From Poriferisodalis sp965204125 (lineage in GTDB: Bacteria > Actinomycetota > Acidimicrobiia > Acidimicrobiales > Poriferisodalaceae), in contig NZ_OZ241968.1 in assembly GCF_965204125.1 (NCBI RefSeq), forward strand, positions 2,232,001-2,296,000: 64,000 nt of DNA, written 5' to 3'. The notes below the pieces were generated by a model. The model ran no database searches and was not told the origin of the DNA. It worked only from the letters and a program-made list of their open reading frames with translations. Both the position numbers and the translations under genes were made by a program. Shown here piece by piece: positions 1 to 8,678 of the stretch. Positions within the stretch are counted from its first letter, which is position 1. Every line of letters starts with the position of its first letter.

Positions 1-777
1 CTAGAGCGCGAGATCAACTACACAAATGTGCCTCGTATCCTTCCGTCGGGTGTGCAGACATCTGACCGATTCATTGGAGTTGAGATTCACTTCGCGCCTG
101 AAATGGACGACATGATGGGTGTTAGGAATGTGAAGCGCGGCGTTGAACCGCACGGAGAATTGCGCGCCGCGATACGGAGGCAGCTAGCGAAGTCAATTCC
201 GCAAGCGAGAAAGCTGATCCAAGATGTTTGGGGCGAGGCATCAAGGGTATCAGAGGAAGCGAACGGTGAGCATGCCAGCATTATCGAAGCGGTCAAGAAG
301 GCGGAGCGCACGCTGCCCAAGAGCCGAGTACCACGACCAGATCCGGAGCAGGAGCGTGCGCTTCTCGAAGATCTGGCACGGGACGTTGGTCACGATGACC
401 CAGAAGATCGCGCGAGCTACTTGGAAAGTCTCGCAAACTTGCCCTACGTCGTTGTGACAGTCGACTTTCCAGGGATGAGCTTTATCGATGTACAGCACCT
501 TAGCGACCAAATCATCATCCGCCTGAATGAACGGCATCCGTTCTATAGAGAACTCTGGGAACCTATTCGGAGTATTGCCACCAGTCCGCCAGGCAGCGTC
601 AGCGGAGACGAGGCGCTATCGACTGCGCGCCGTACTGTTGAAGCGCTGACGCTGCTCGTAATCGCTTATGCCAAGGCAGAATCCATGGATAGCGAACCAC
701 ATAAGTTCATGGAGTTACGTGATGACTGGGGAAAGTTCCTTCGGTCACTTATGGGCAAAGTGAAAGACGTGTTGTAA
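1..777 (+). CDS. C-terminal part of a possible GHKL (Hsp90/MutL-like) ATPase, 5' partial
   Basis: The frame is open from base 1, so the gene begins upstream; the GTG at 28 is only the first possible internal start. The visible 258 or so residues contain a short beta-like stretch (DRFIGVEIHF), then the charged motif RNVKRGVEP and a helical region ending LIQDVWGEA. This resembles the region after the ATP-binding fold in GHKL ATPases of restriction-type and Z1-associated clusters. That is recognition from memory, not a search result. The N-terminal ATP-binding motifs are outside the window. The rest is helical and acidic with no catalytic motif I recognise. Base composition is clearly more AT-rich than the housekeeping genes downstream, suggesting transfer. 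The next gene starts 96 bp on and carries a HEPN-type motif. Confidence 0.45.
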   Translation, partial: LEREINYTNVPRILPSGVQTSDRFIGVEIHFAPEMDDMMGVRNVKRGVEPHGELRAAIRRQLAKSIPQARKLIQDVWGEASRVSEEANGEHASIIEAVKKAERTLPKSRVPRPDPEQERALLEDLARDVGHDDPEDRASYLESLANLPYVVVTVDFPGMSFIDVQHLSDQIIIRLNERHPFYRELWEPIRSIATSPPGSVSGDEALSTARRTVEALTLLVIAYAKAESMDSEPHKFMELRDDWGKFLRSLMGKVKDVL

Positions 778-873
778 GTTAGATGTGCTCCCTGATGGCC
801 CATACATATTGGCTAAGGAAGCCTGACGGCACAAACATGGCCGCGCTCAATGTGGCAAGAGTGAACTGAAAGG

Positions 874-1680
874 TTGAAAGCAGTGCTGGACAAGCCCGAT
901 CAGCTCTATTGGAAAGAGCAATGTGAAGAATCGGCCCAAGCACTATTGAATGTGGGCGACCACGCGTATTCGCTAGCGCGTTGCCTAAAGCCGCATGCTG
1001 ATGCAGAAATGGTGCCAGCAGCACATAAGTGCTCCGAGTGGTTAATGCTAGCAGCGGGACTCAAGGAAGTCACGATCGTTACAAATGGACTTGACCATCA
1101 GGATACTTATTGCAGCAATACGCATGAAGAGGAGAGAGGACGTGTGGCCTCCGCTTCCGCTGTTGAGTTGACGCGTCTACTGTTCGCTTGGGGAGCGTTG
1201 GACCTAGCCTTGCGAAACTCAACTTCGGCGGTCATTAGGGCGCGCTCTATTTCGCAAAGACTCATCAATCTCATGGAGAGCGATGTCCCTATCCTACTGC
1301 ATCACTCATGTGCAATCAACACCATGATGAGATTGCTATCTTCAAGCTTTAGCATATTGCCTAACGATATCTTGGACATAGCTTCGCGAAAGACAGCTTC
1401 CGACGCTGTGCGTGCAACTCTGTGTGCATACTATCTGCGAAACACGTTGGCCCATGGTTCGCTTGTATGGCCAGTTGAGGAGGCCGACGGCGCGATCCCA
1501 CATTTGGCTCTTGGACGCGTGTCGACACGGCTGCTTCTATTCGCGGTGCAGACGTATATTTTGAGTGTCGCCGACCTAGATGGGTTGGAATACCAGTTGT
1601 CGGATGTGACAGATGAGTACGAATGGATACCGCTTCGTGATTTTGTGCCGAAATTGCACCTGAGACCAGTCTTGGACTGA
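874..1680 (+). CDS. Helical unknown protein with a HEPN-type R-N-x3-H motif
   Basis: 268 residues, almost all predicted helix, with no signal peptide. I do not recognise a full-length family. Near the C-terminus, residues 189-194 read RNTLAH and are followed by GS. That fits the HEPN-nuclease consensus R-x4-6-H with a polar residue after the Arg, and the RNxLAHGS form recalls Apea-like and related HEPN proteins. HEPN domains are often RNases in toxin-antitoxin and abortive-infection systems; that role here is inference. The start used is TTG at 874, with GTG at 883 as an alternative; neither has a strong ribosome-binding site. The gene follows the partial GHKL-like gene and shares its lower GC content, so the two may form one accessory unit. 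Confidence 0.5.
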   Translation: MKAVLDKPDQLYWKEQCEESAQALLNVGDHAYSLARCLKPHADAEMVPAAHKCSEWLMLAAGLKEVTIVTNGLDHQDTYCSNTHEEERGRVASASAVELTRLLFAWGALDLALRNSTSAVIRARSISQRLINLMESDVPILLHHSCAINTMMRLLSSSFSILPNDILDIASRKTASDAVRATLCAYYLRNTLAHGSLVWPVEEADGAIPHLALGRVSTRLLLFAVQTYILSVADLDGLEYQLSDVTDEYEWIPLRDFVPKLHLRPVLD

Positions 1681-1878
1681 ATGATTGATTGGGAATCAGC
1701 GCATTGCAGAAACACTTGAGCTTGCTGGGTCGCGAGGAGATGGCTTCAGTCTGCATTTGATACTGGTGCTCATGTGCGGTTACGTCGCAGTACTGCCTGT
1801 GCCCAATAGCTGGCCAAGTCGATACTGTGGTGTCATCGTCAATTGAATGACGGCACGGCCGTCGGAAACGAGGAAATC

Positions 1879-2520
1879 ATGGAACTTGGCGAGGCAGCAC
1901 TGACGTCGATGACGACGCGGTACTTCACGAAGGATCCGGTGTCGGACGCGACGCTGGAGCAGGCGTTCGACTACGCGCGGCATGCGCCGCAGGGCGGCAA
2001 CCGCCAGCCGGTGCGGTTCATCGTGGTGCGCGATGAGGCCAAGAAGCAGCAGCTGCAGGAGTGGTACCTGGAGCCGTGGAAGGCCTACCTGGGCATGGCG
2101 CGCAGCGGCGACATCGAGATTGTCGGTGACAAGGCCAAGCGACTGCTCGACAGCGCCGACTACTTCGCCGAGCACTTCGCCGAGGTGCCGGTGATCGTGG
2201 TGGCCTGCGGGTACATCGACGGTGTCCATCCCACCGACACCGAGCTGGGCCGGCTCAGCGTGGTCGGCGGCGGCTCGATTTACCCGGCCGTGCAGAACTT
2301 TCTGCTCGGCTGCCGCGAGGCCGGCCTGGGCACGGCCCTCACCACGCTGCTGTGCATGTACGAACCGCAGGTCGCCGAGATGCTCGACATTCCCGAAGGC
2401 GTGGCCACGGCCGCCCATATCGCCGTCGGCTACCGTTCGACGCCGTTTCCGCGCAAGCTCGACCGGCTGCCGCTGTCGGAGATCGTCTTCGACGAGACCT
2501 GGGGCAACGCCACCTACTAG
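1879..2520 (+). CDS. Nitroreductase family protein
   Basis: FMN-dependent oxidoreductase of the nitroreductase fold, about 213 residues, which is normal for the family. Seen: an N-terminal MTTRYF segment, the flavin-binding region APQGGNRQPVRF, and near the C-terminus GLGTALTTLL followed by a helix and an AHIAVGY strand. The substrate cannot be inferred. The ATG at 1879 is chosen because GAGGAA lies just upstream; an earlier in-frame TTG at 1843 would add 12 residues without conserved content. The stop is 5 bp before the next ATG, so it is probably co-transcribed with the membrane protein that follows. Base composition is typical of the chromosome, marking the end of the AT-richer segment. 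Confidence 0.85.
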   Translation: MELGEAALTSMTTRYFTKDPVSDATLEQAFDYARHAPQGGNRQPVRFIVVRDEAKKQQLQEWYLEPWKAYLGMARSGDIEIVGDKAKRLLDSADYFAEHFAEVPVIVVACGYIDGVHPTDTELGRLSVVGGGSIYPAVQNFLLGCREAGLGTALTTLLCMYEPQVAEMLDIPEGVATAAHIAVGYRSTPFPRKLDRLPLSEIVFDETWGNATY

Positions 2521-2525
2521 CTGCC

Positions 2526-3854
2526 ATGACTGAGCCGGGCGATCCGGCGGCGGCCGGTCCGACTGTCGAGCACGCCGGCCTACGGGCAGAGGCCGAGGCG
2601 CTTCGGGCGGGCGGCCTCTCCGCTGACGAGGCGTTGCTTGTTGCGGCACGGCGGTTGGCTGCGACCGATCCTGAAGTGAGAGCGTTCGCTCGGGAGCGCT
2701 TCGCAGGAATATGGGACGAGCCCGAGCTGGCATCGACGGATGCCGATGCCACGGCTGACGCTGGCGAGTTCGGCGCCGGGCGGCGCGGGTTCTGGATCAT
2801 GGCCGCGTTCGCGGTCGCGGCAGCAATTGCGGTGCGGCTGCCCGAGGCATTCGGATTCAGCCTGACCGACTCCGACGACGCCAGCTTCTATGCCCGCAAC
2901 TTCAGCCTGCTCGTGTTGCCGGCGCTGGCGGGCTGGTTCGTGTGGCTGAAGCGGCCGCCGTACTGGGTGACGGCCGTGATCGGCGCGGTCGTCACCGGCT
3001 CGGCAGCGGTCATCAATGCCTACCCGTTCGACGACAACAGCTCCACGTTCGTGCTCGCCGCGCTGCACCTGCCGGTGCTGCTCTGGCTGGTCATCGGCCT
3101 CGCCCGGACCGGAGAGCGCTGGAGGCTGGCCGGCCCGCGCATGGACTACGTGCGCTTCACAGGCGAGTGGATCGTGTACGGCGTGCTGATCGCGCTGGCC
3201 GGTGCGGTGTTCAGCGCCCTCACCGTCGGCGCCTTCGTGGCCCTCGACATCGACACGAGATGGATGACCGAGTGGGTGATGGTGGCCGGGTCGGCCGGCG
3301 CCGTTGTTGTCACCGCCTGGCTCGTCGAATTCTGGGCGGGTGCCGTCTCGAGATTCGCCTCGATGCTGGCGTACATCTTCACGCCCCTGTTCGCAGCGAT
3401 GCTGGTTGTCTTTCTCGTGGCGGTGCCGGCAACGGGCCGGAGCATCGAGGCCGACCGAGAGGCGCTCATCCTGTTCAACGTATTGCTGGGTTTCGTGGTC
3501 GGTTTGCTGCTGTTCTGCGGTGCCGCGAGGCGCCCAGGCGATCGGCCGGGATTCTTCGACGGTGCCGCCGCGATGCTCGCCGCTGCGGGGCTGCTCACCA
3601 GTGTCTTGACGCTGGTTGCCGTCGTCGGGCGCATCGCGGACTTCGGCTGGAGCCCGAATCGGGCGGCAATCGCGGGCATCAACGCCATCTTCCTGGTGAA
3701 CCTGGCCGGGAGCGTGTGGCTGTATCTGGAGCTGTGGCGCCGGCGGCGCCCCTTCGGCGACATTGTTCGCTGGCAGACCGCCCACTTCGGCATCTACGCC
3801 GCCTGGGCTGCGCTCGTCGTCGTGGCCTTCCCGCCGATCTTCGGCTTCGCATGA
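2526..3854 (+). CDS. Polytopic membrane protein with permease-prefix-like N-terminus (DUF4153-like)
   Basis: 442 residues. The first 80 are cytoplasmic and contain a helical element (LRAEAEALRAGGLSADEALL) resembling permease prefix domain 1, which precedes membrane domains in several families. About ten hydrophobic segments follow, with short charged loops, as in DUF4153-type proteins. No transport or enzyme motif is visible and the function is unknown. The ATG at 2526 is preferred; the longer open frame back to 2352 only overlaps the nitroreductase gene. The gene starts 5 bp after the nitroreductase stop and probably shares its transcript. Confidence 0.6.
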   Translation: MTEPGDPAAAGPTVEHAGLRAEAEALRAGGLSADEALLVAARRLAATDPEVRAFARERFAGIWDEPELASTDADATADAGEFGAGRRGFWIMAAFAVAAAIAVRLPEAFGFSLTDSDDASFYARNFSLLVLPALAGWFVWLKRPPYWVTAVIGAVVTGSAAVINAYPFDDNSSTFVLAALHLPVLLWLVIGLARTGERWRLAGPRMDYVRFTGEWIVYGVLIALAGAVFSALTVGAFVALDIDTRWMTEWVMVAGSAGAVVVTAWLVEFWAGAVSRFASMLAYIFTPLFAAMLVVFLVAVPATGRSIEADREALILFNVLLGFVVGLLLFCGAARRPGDRPGFFDGAAAMLAAAGLLTSVLTLVAVVGRIADFGWSPNRAAIAGINAIFLVNLAGSVWLYLELWRRRRPFGDIVRWQTAHFGIYAAWAALVVVAFPPIFGFA

Positions 3855-3993
3855 GCCACATCACCTTGCCTTCGAACCCGCCCAACCACGCGCCTAGCAT
3901 GCGAAAGGTGCAAAATCATCGATGCTGCTGGCTGTCTCGTATCCAGCAACGCAATGCTCCGTGGCACTGTGCGGAACAGCGAGATGCGCAGAC

Positions 3994-5436
3994 ATGTTGA
4001 CTCGTCTTGAGGTTGACGGTTTCAAGAATCTGCTCGACTTCGATGTTGAGTTCGGGCCATTCACCTGCATCGCCGGGGAGAATGGTGTTGGCAAATCGAA
4101 CGTGTTTGATGCGATCGAGTTCCTCAGTCTGCTGTCGTCTAATCCGCTGATGGAAGCGGCCCACATGGTTCGTTCAGCAGGCGAGCGCGGCTCCGGCGAT
4201 CCGCTCGACTTGTTCTGGCGCGGATCCGTTCACGAGCAGCGGCGGATGCGATTTGCAGCGGAGATGATCATTCCTGCCGAAGTGCACGACGACTTCGGCA
4301 GGGAAGCTCGGGCCTCTATCACGTTCGTCCGCTACGAAGTTGAAGTCGGCTACGAGCGGCCACGTGGACGCGACAAATCTGGCGGCCTCGTGTTACTCCG
4401 CGAGGCCATGACGCCGATCAGGATCGGTCAAGCGCATCGGCATCTCCGTTTCCCCCACTCGAAGAAGAACTTTCGGGACTCAGTGGTATTCGGCCGTCGA
4501 GCAGCCGCGTTCATCTCCACCGAGGATCGTGCTGGCGAGGCCGTGATCGAGATTCACCAAGACGGCGGAAGCCGCGGGCGCCCGAAGCCGGCGTCAGCGG
4601 CACATGCGCCTGCGACGGTCCTTAGCACGATCACGGGTGCCGACAACCCGACCATGCTTGCAGCTCGGCGCGAGATGCAGAGCTGGCGGCGCCTCGCTCT
4701 TGAGCCGACGGCGTTGCGAGCAGCTGATCGCTACTCGGACCGTCGACGGCTCACAGCGGCAGGCAGGCACCTTCCCGGAACCCTGCATCGAGTAGCGAAC
4801 CGTCATTGTCAGAATGCAACAGACAATCCCGCGAGCGGTGAGGCCTACGCCCGCATTGCTGCGCGACTCGGCGCGCTCTCGGGCGTCGGGGCACGCCATG
4901 TGCGGGTAGACGAGAATGATACGAACGAGCTGTTCACTCTGATGGTGACCGAGCTCAATGGCATCGAACTTCCGGCGCAGGCACTCTCTGAAGGAACCCT
5001 TAGATTCCTCGCGTTGGCTGTTCTCGAATCCGATCCCGACGAACGCGGCCTCATTTGCATGGAAGAACCGGAGAACGGCATCCACCCTGCGAACGTTGCC
5101 GAAATGGCCGACCTGTTGAGGGACCTCGCCGTCGATCCCGATCTACCGGTAGGCGATGACAACCCTGCCCGGCAGGTGATTGTCAATACGCATTCACCGG
5201 CGCTTGTTCAGCACATCGACCCCGATGAGCTTCTCGTCGCCATGTCGAGCGTGCGCGGCGAAGCAGGCGGCATGCCTGAGCGCGTCCTCCGGCTGGTGCC
5301 ATTTGCAAAGAGCTGGCGGGAGAAGCACTCCGAGTCCGGTGTCGCGACGCATCTGGACCTCTTGCCATTCCTAACGATTGCCAGGGGCGCCCAGGTCTCG
5401 CTCGACAGTTACGGGCTCGAAACGCAGACCGCGTGA
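3994..5436 (+). CDS. AAA/ABC-type (SMC/OLD-like) ATPase, probable defence effector-pair ATPase
   Basis: 480-residue single-polypeptide ABC-class ATPase of the AAA_21 type found in OLD-, RloA-, Septu- and PARIS-like systems. The Walker A GENGVGKSN is at residues 28-36. A signature-like segment ALSEGTLRFLAL precedes the Walker B ICMEEPENGIHP (about 353-365), and an H-switch VIVNTHSPAL follows. The middle 250 residues show no long coiled coil. The chosen ATG gives a protein starting MLTRLEVDGFKNL, typical of this class; an in-frame ATG at 3922 would add 24 unlikely residues. The stop overlaps the GTG of the next gene by 4 nt, so the two proteins are translationally coupled and probably act together. 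Pairing a lone ATPase with a TOPRIM-like partner is a recurrent anti-phage layout; that role is inferred. Confidence 0.8.
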   Translation: MLTRLEVDGFKNLLDFDVEFGPFTCIAGENGVGKSNVFDAIEFLSLLSSNPLMEAAHMVRSAGERGSGDPLDLFWRGSVHEQRRMRFAAEMIIPAEVHDDFGREARASITFVRYEVEVGYERPRGRDKSGGLVLLREAMTPIRIGQAHRHLRFPHSKKNFRDSVVFGRRAAAFISTEDRAGEAVIEIHQDGGSRGRPKPASAAHAPATVLSTITGADNPTMLAARREMQSWRRLALEPTALRAADRYSDRRRLTAAGRHLPGTLHRVANRHCQNATDNPASGEAYARIAARLGALSGVGARHVRVDENDTNELFTLMVTELNGIELPAQALSEGTLRFLALAVLESDPDERGLICMEEPENGIHPANVAEMADLLRDLAVDPDLPVGDDNPARQVIVNTHSPALVQHIDPDELLVAMSSVRGEAGGMPERVLRLVPFAKSWREKHSESGVATHLDLLPFLTIARGAQVSLDSYGLETQTA

Positions 5437-6059
5437 TCCGACGCGCCATTCTGTTTACCGACGGCGTGTCTGATCGACCGCTGGCAGCGCACCTCGAGGC
5501 GATGTGTGTCGAGCGTGGCGTGCGTGTCAACGTGACGGCACCCGAGTTTGAGCGCTTGCCAAACCCGCCGGGTTTGCGCATCAGCGACCGACTTGAGTTC
5601 CTGCTGCGAGGGGAACAATCACCGGATCTGCTGTTCGTTCATCGTGACGCTGAGAAGCTGAATGTGGAGCAACGGCTGAGCGAGATCGATGCAGCCGTGC
5701 AGCAGGTGCGTGCGGGCCTTCCAACCGTGCCTGTCATCCCAGTGCGTATGACCGAAGCCTGGCTGCTCGCCGACCAGCAGCTGATCCGTCGAGTAGCAGG
5801 CCGTCCCAACTCGACGGATGACCTCGAGATACCTGGACTGGATCGACTTGAGAGCATTCCCGACCCAAAGGGCGTGCTGCAAAGAGCATTAGCAATCGCC
5901 TCCGGTACCAGTGGCCGTCACCGAAAGAAGTTCGATAGGCGGTTCAGTTCGCATCGCCGGCTGCTCGTGGAGAGGCTCGACCGATCAGGCCCTGTGAGCC
6001 ATCTTTCGCGGTGGCAGGCGCTGGAGTCTGATCTCGGCCGCATCCTAGGTGCCCTGTAG
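5433..6059 (+). CDS. TOPRIM/DUF4276-like partner of the upstream ATPase
   Basis: 208 residues. The N-terminus reads ILFTDGVSDRPLAAHL, the position of the TOPRIM-type acidic-Gly motif (usually EG.sD), here with Asp in place of Glu. A strand with acidic residues (LLFVHRDAEK) is followed by PVRMTEAWLLAD, then a DPK and a basic GRHRKKF segment. I recall this set of motifs in small proteins encoded next to AAA ATPases, broadly DUF4276-like; exact family assignment is uncertain. If TOPRIM-like it would be the nuclease or effector, and the ATPase the sensor or regulator. The start is the GTG inside the upstream gene's stop (GTGA). The stop is followed by the unrelated hydratase gene after 56 bp. Confidence 0.55.
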   Translation: MIRRAILFTDGVSDRPLAAHLEAMCVERGVRVNVTAPEFERLPNPPGLRISDRLEFLLRGEQSPDLLFVHRDAEKLNVEQRLSEIDAAVQQVRAGLPTVPVIPVRMTEAWLLADQQLIRRVAGRPNSTDDLEIPGLDRLESIPDPKGVLQRALAIASGTSGRHRKKFDRRFSSHRRLLVERLDRSGPVSHLSRWQALESDLGRILGAL

Positions 6060-6115
6060 CTTGCGAACTAGCCAACGCTGCGGAGCGCCGGGGCGCTTGA
6101 GACGGGGAGCACGAC

Positions 6116-6922
6116 ATGGCGATGACTGACGAGCAGCGGCGTGAAGCGGCTGCAGCGCTGCTCCATGCCGAGAACACCCGCGAGTGGATCGACCCGATCA
6201 CTGACACCTACCCGGGCGCCGACAACGACGACGCGTACGCCATTGGCCAGTACGTGACCGACGTCAAGGTGGCGGCGGGGCGGGTGGTCAAGGGATACAA
6301 GGTGGGGCTGACTTCGAAGGCCATGCGCTCCACCTCCGGCGCCACCGAGCCCGACTACGGCACGCTGTTCGACAACTGGTTCCTCGACGAGGGCTCGATC
6401 GTGCCGGCGTCGATCCTGAACGTGCCGCTGGTGGAGATCGAGATCGTCTTCGTGCTCAAGTCCGACCTCGGCGGTCCCGACATCAACGCCATCGACGTGA
6501 TGCGGGCAACCGACTTCATCCTTCCCGCCATCGAGGTGGTGGACCGGCGGTACAACCGGCGCAGCACCCAGGCCGGTGTGGCCGACAGCATCGCCGACGC
6601 CGCTTCATGCGGGTTCATCATTGTGGGCGGCCGCCCGACCAAGCTCACCGACGTCGACATCCGCCACATCGGCGGTGCGCTGTACCTGAACGGCGACCTC
6701 GAAGAGTCCGGCACTGCCGCCGCCGTGATGGGCAACCCGCTCAACTCAGTGGCCTGGCTGGCCCGCAAGCTCGACGAGTTCGGCGTCACGATGTCCGCTG
6801 GCCATGCGATCCTGTCCGGCTCGTTCATCCGTGCCCGCACGATCCGCCCCGGCGACGCCATCGTCGCCGACTTCGGCCCCCTCGGCCAGATCAGCTTCGG
6901 AGTCGGGCTGCCCGAGGACTGA
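6116..6922 (+). CDS. 2-keto-4-pentenoate / 2-oxohept-4-ene-1,7-dioate hydratase family protein
   Basis: 268 residues, the family's usual length. Members add water to 2-hydroxy-dienoates in meta-cleavage pathways of aromatic acids (HpaH, MhpD, DmpE). The GYKVGLTSKAM segment is the hallmark of this subgroup. Metal-ligand-type acidic positions occur in the region of PLVEIEIVFVL and IEVVDRRY, and a C-terminal GDAIVADFGPLGQ strand pair is present. A GGGGAG ribosome-binding site precedes the ATG at 6116. No other meta-cleavage gene is nearby, so the pathway cannot be fixed; homology is closest by eye to HpaH. It lies between two accessory blocks but has ordinary chromosomal composition. Confidence 0.85.
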   Translation: MAMTDEQRREAAAALLHAENTREWIDPITDTYPGADNDDAYAIGQYVTDVKVAAGRVVKGYKVGLTSKAMRSTSGATEPDYGTLFDNWFLDEGSIVPASILNVPLVEIEIVFVLKSDLGGPDINAIDVMRATDFILPAIEVVDRRYNRRSTQAGVADSIADAASCGFIIVGGRPTKLTDVDIRHIGGALYLNGDLEESGTAAAVMGNPLNSVAWLARKLDEFGVTMSAGHAILSGSFIRARTIRPGDAIVADFGPLGQISFGVGLPED

Positions 6923-7021
6923 GCCCCGGGGATGTAGGACAGGCAGGAGTCTGAAGCCGCATCCGCCCTTCGAAGTGTCGCGACGCTGACGGTTGGCACA
7001 TCAACCCAATTGGAGCGCGCG

Positions 7022-8602
7022 TCAGAAGTACGGCCCGACTTCGTACGTGTCGACGCGTTCAACGCGAATGCCGATCTCGAGGCCGAAGAGTTCCTGCGCG
7101 AATCCGGCGCGATCGAGGGCTTCTATCGGCAGCGTGCCGGAGCGCTGCACTTCGGCACGCGCTTCCGGTGAGAAACCACCCAGTGCGATCACCAGGGCAA
7201 GATCGTACGTGCCAGCTTGGCCGCGGCATACGGCGATGTCCGACGCCGTCACCTCGTAGTCGATGCTGGAACTCACATGCACGGCTAGGGGCCTTCGGAA
7301 TAGCCCAGCTGCGACGATGCTGCCTCGGGCGCCGATGTCAAAACAGCTAGCGCTGCCGGTGAACGTCAGGTCAAATGCGCCGATGGCAGCGAGGTAGGCG
7401 GTGAGACATCGGATGAAGTCTCTTGGTTGCAGTGTCGCTAGTAGCTCTGTTAGTGCGATGACGGCTTCCGGACCGCCTCGTCGGACCATGTCGCCCGAAG
7501 ATTGCCGTTCGGCGTCAAGGCCCGCGCTGGCGCTAACCGAATCGACACCCGCTAATGCGGCCTCGCTATCTGTCAGTTCAGCATCTATGACGGCATCATC
7601 AGCAGTCGTGCTTCCGCCACCGTCGATCAGTGGGGAAGCGGGCTCAATTTCGATGCGGCTGGATTCAGCCTCATCGACGAGTCCCGAATCTGAGGCCCCC
7701 CAGATCGCGAGGCCGAGGTAGCCGCGGTGGGGCCGCGTGAATCTCTGTGGCTGGCCGCTGTCCTGGCGCTGCTTGATCTCGACTCCCACGCGAGCGGAGA
7801 GCGTGTTTGTCGGGGTCTTTCCACCAGTCGACCAGTAGCCATGCTCAACTGCCAGCGACACGACGTCTTGAATGTGCAATGGCTGCCCGTCCGCGTGGTA
7901 CTTGAGTGCGAGCTCCGCGGCGTCCAGCAGCGTGCGAGGCCCTCCCAGGGCGCGATGCCGTCTCGACGCGCCTGACTTGGGTGGGGCATAAGAAGTCCGA
8001 GAGGTTGGCTCAGGCTGCTTCGGCCGCTGGTCGCCGAGGGCGTATCTGACGGCGGCGTCGACCGGGTCACGCCATCTGGTAATCGCCGTGCCCTCGGCGT
8101 TGGCACGGTTGATTGCCTCGCGGATCGCCTCGTAGGGGTTGTCCTTGAGGAGACCGTTGGCGGCGAGTTCTTCGCTGAGCCCTGACGAATAGATGCGATC
8201 GGAGATCTCGCCAGCCGTCAGTGAGTCACCGGTCGACAACACTGCGACTACGGCGGCCTTCCAGTCCAGGCTGTCTGATCGGTCGCCCGAGGGGTTTGCA
8301 TCCGGTCGTCTCATCGGCGCACTCGCGGACGCAGCGATGGTGCGCTGACCTTTCGTGGGGTTTGAGGTTGAAACCTTGGACCGTCGCGGGGCTTTGGCGT
8401 TCTTGCTGGCATCGCGCGCAGGGCGTGGCCCGGTCTTGGCACCCGGCTTCTTCTTGGGCTTGTCGTCCTCCGGCGTCGCTATGCCGAGCCGATAGCGCTC
8501 TGATTGCAATTGGGCCGCTGTGCGCCGCTGCTCAGCTGATGTCGGAGGCCGGATGACGCTGCCCCCGAGCCGTGCTGCATTTCGACTTCGGCGTTTGCTC
8601 AT
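7022..8602 (-). CDS. HARE-HTH protein with degenerate Mrr/restriction-endonuclease-like C-terminus
   Basis: 526 residues. Basic Ala/Pro/Lys-rich N-terminus (about 1-110), then a winged-helix-like segment (AAVVAVLSTGDSLTAGEIS), then a HARE-HTH-type domain (LDAAELALKYHADGQPLHIQDVV ... YLGLAIW, split here for length). A low-complexity linker leads to about 150 residues resembling the Mrr fold, including GGFSPEARAEVQRSGTLPIE and FGLEIGIRV. The usual E-x-K or Q-x-K strand is replaced by LAVHVSSS, so nuclease activity is doubtful. HARE-HTH domains are known fused to restriction endonucleases and chromatin proteins. The ATG at 8602 is preferred over a TTG at 8635. It is a single gene on the minus strand, facing the hydratase gene. 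Confidence 0.55.
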   Translation of the reverse strand: MSKRRSRNAARLGGSVIRPPTSAEQRRTAAQLQSERYRLGIATPEDDKPKKKPGAKTGPRPARDASKNAKAPRRSKVSTSNPTKGQRTIAASASAPMRRPDANPSGDRSDSLDWKAAVVAVLSTGDSLTAGEISDRIYSSGLSEELAANGLLKDNPYEAIREAINRANAEGTAITRWRDPVDAAVRYALGDQRPKQPEPTSRTSYAPPKSGASRRHRALGGPRTLLDAAELALKYHADGQPLHIQDVVSLAVEHGYWSTGGKTPTNTLSARVGVEIKQRQDSGQPQRFTRPHRGYLGLAIWGASDSGLVDEAESSRIEIEPASPLIDGGGSTTADDAVIDAELTDSEAALAGVDSVSASAGLDAERQSSGDMVRRGGPEAVIALTELLATLQPRDFIRCLTAYLAAIGAFDLTFTGSASCFDIGARGSIVAAGLFRRPLAVHVSSSIDYEVTASDIAVCRGQAGTYDLALVIALGGFSPEARAEVQRSGTLPIEALDRAGFAQELFGLEIGIRVERVDTYEVGPYF

Positions 8603-8678
8603 TCTCTGAACTGACTGCTCGGCGCAGGGGCTCAAGTCTCTCGAAAGCTAACCGACGCCGGGGCCGAGACTCAGCAGC

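Noticed and set aside
1780..2733. Minus-strand open frame opposite the nitroreductase gene
   Set aside because: The plus strand carries clear nitroreductase motifs with a ribosome-binding site; the minus frame has none.
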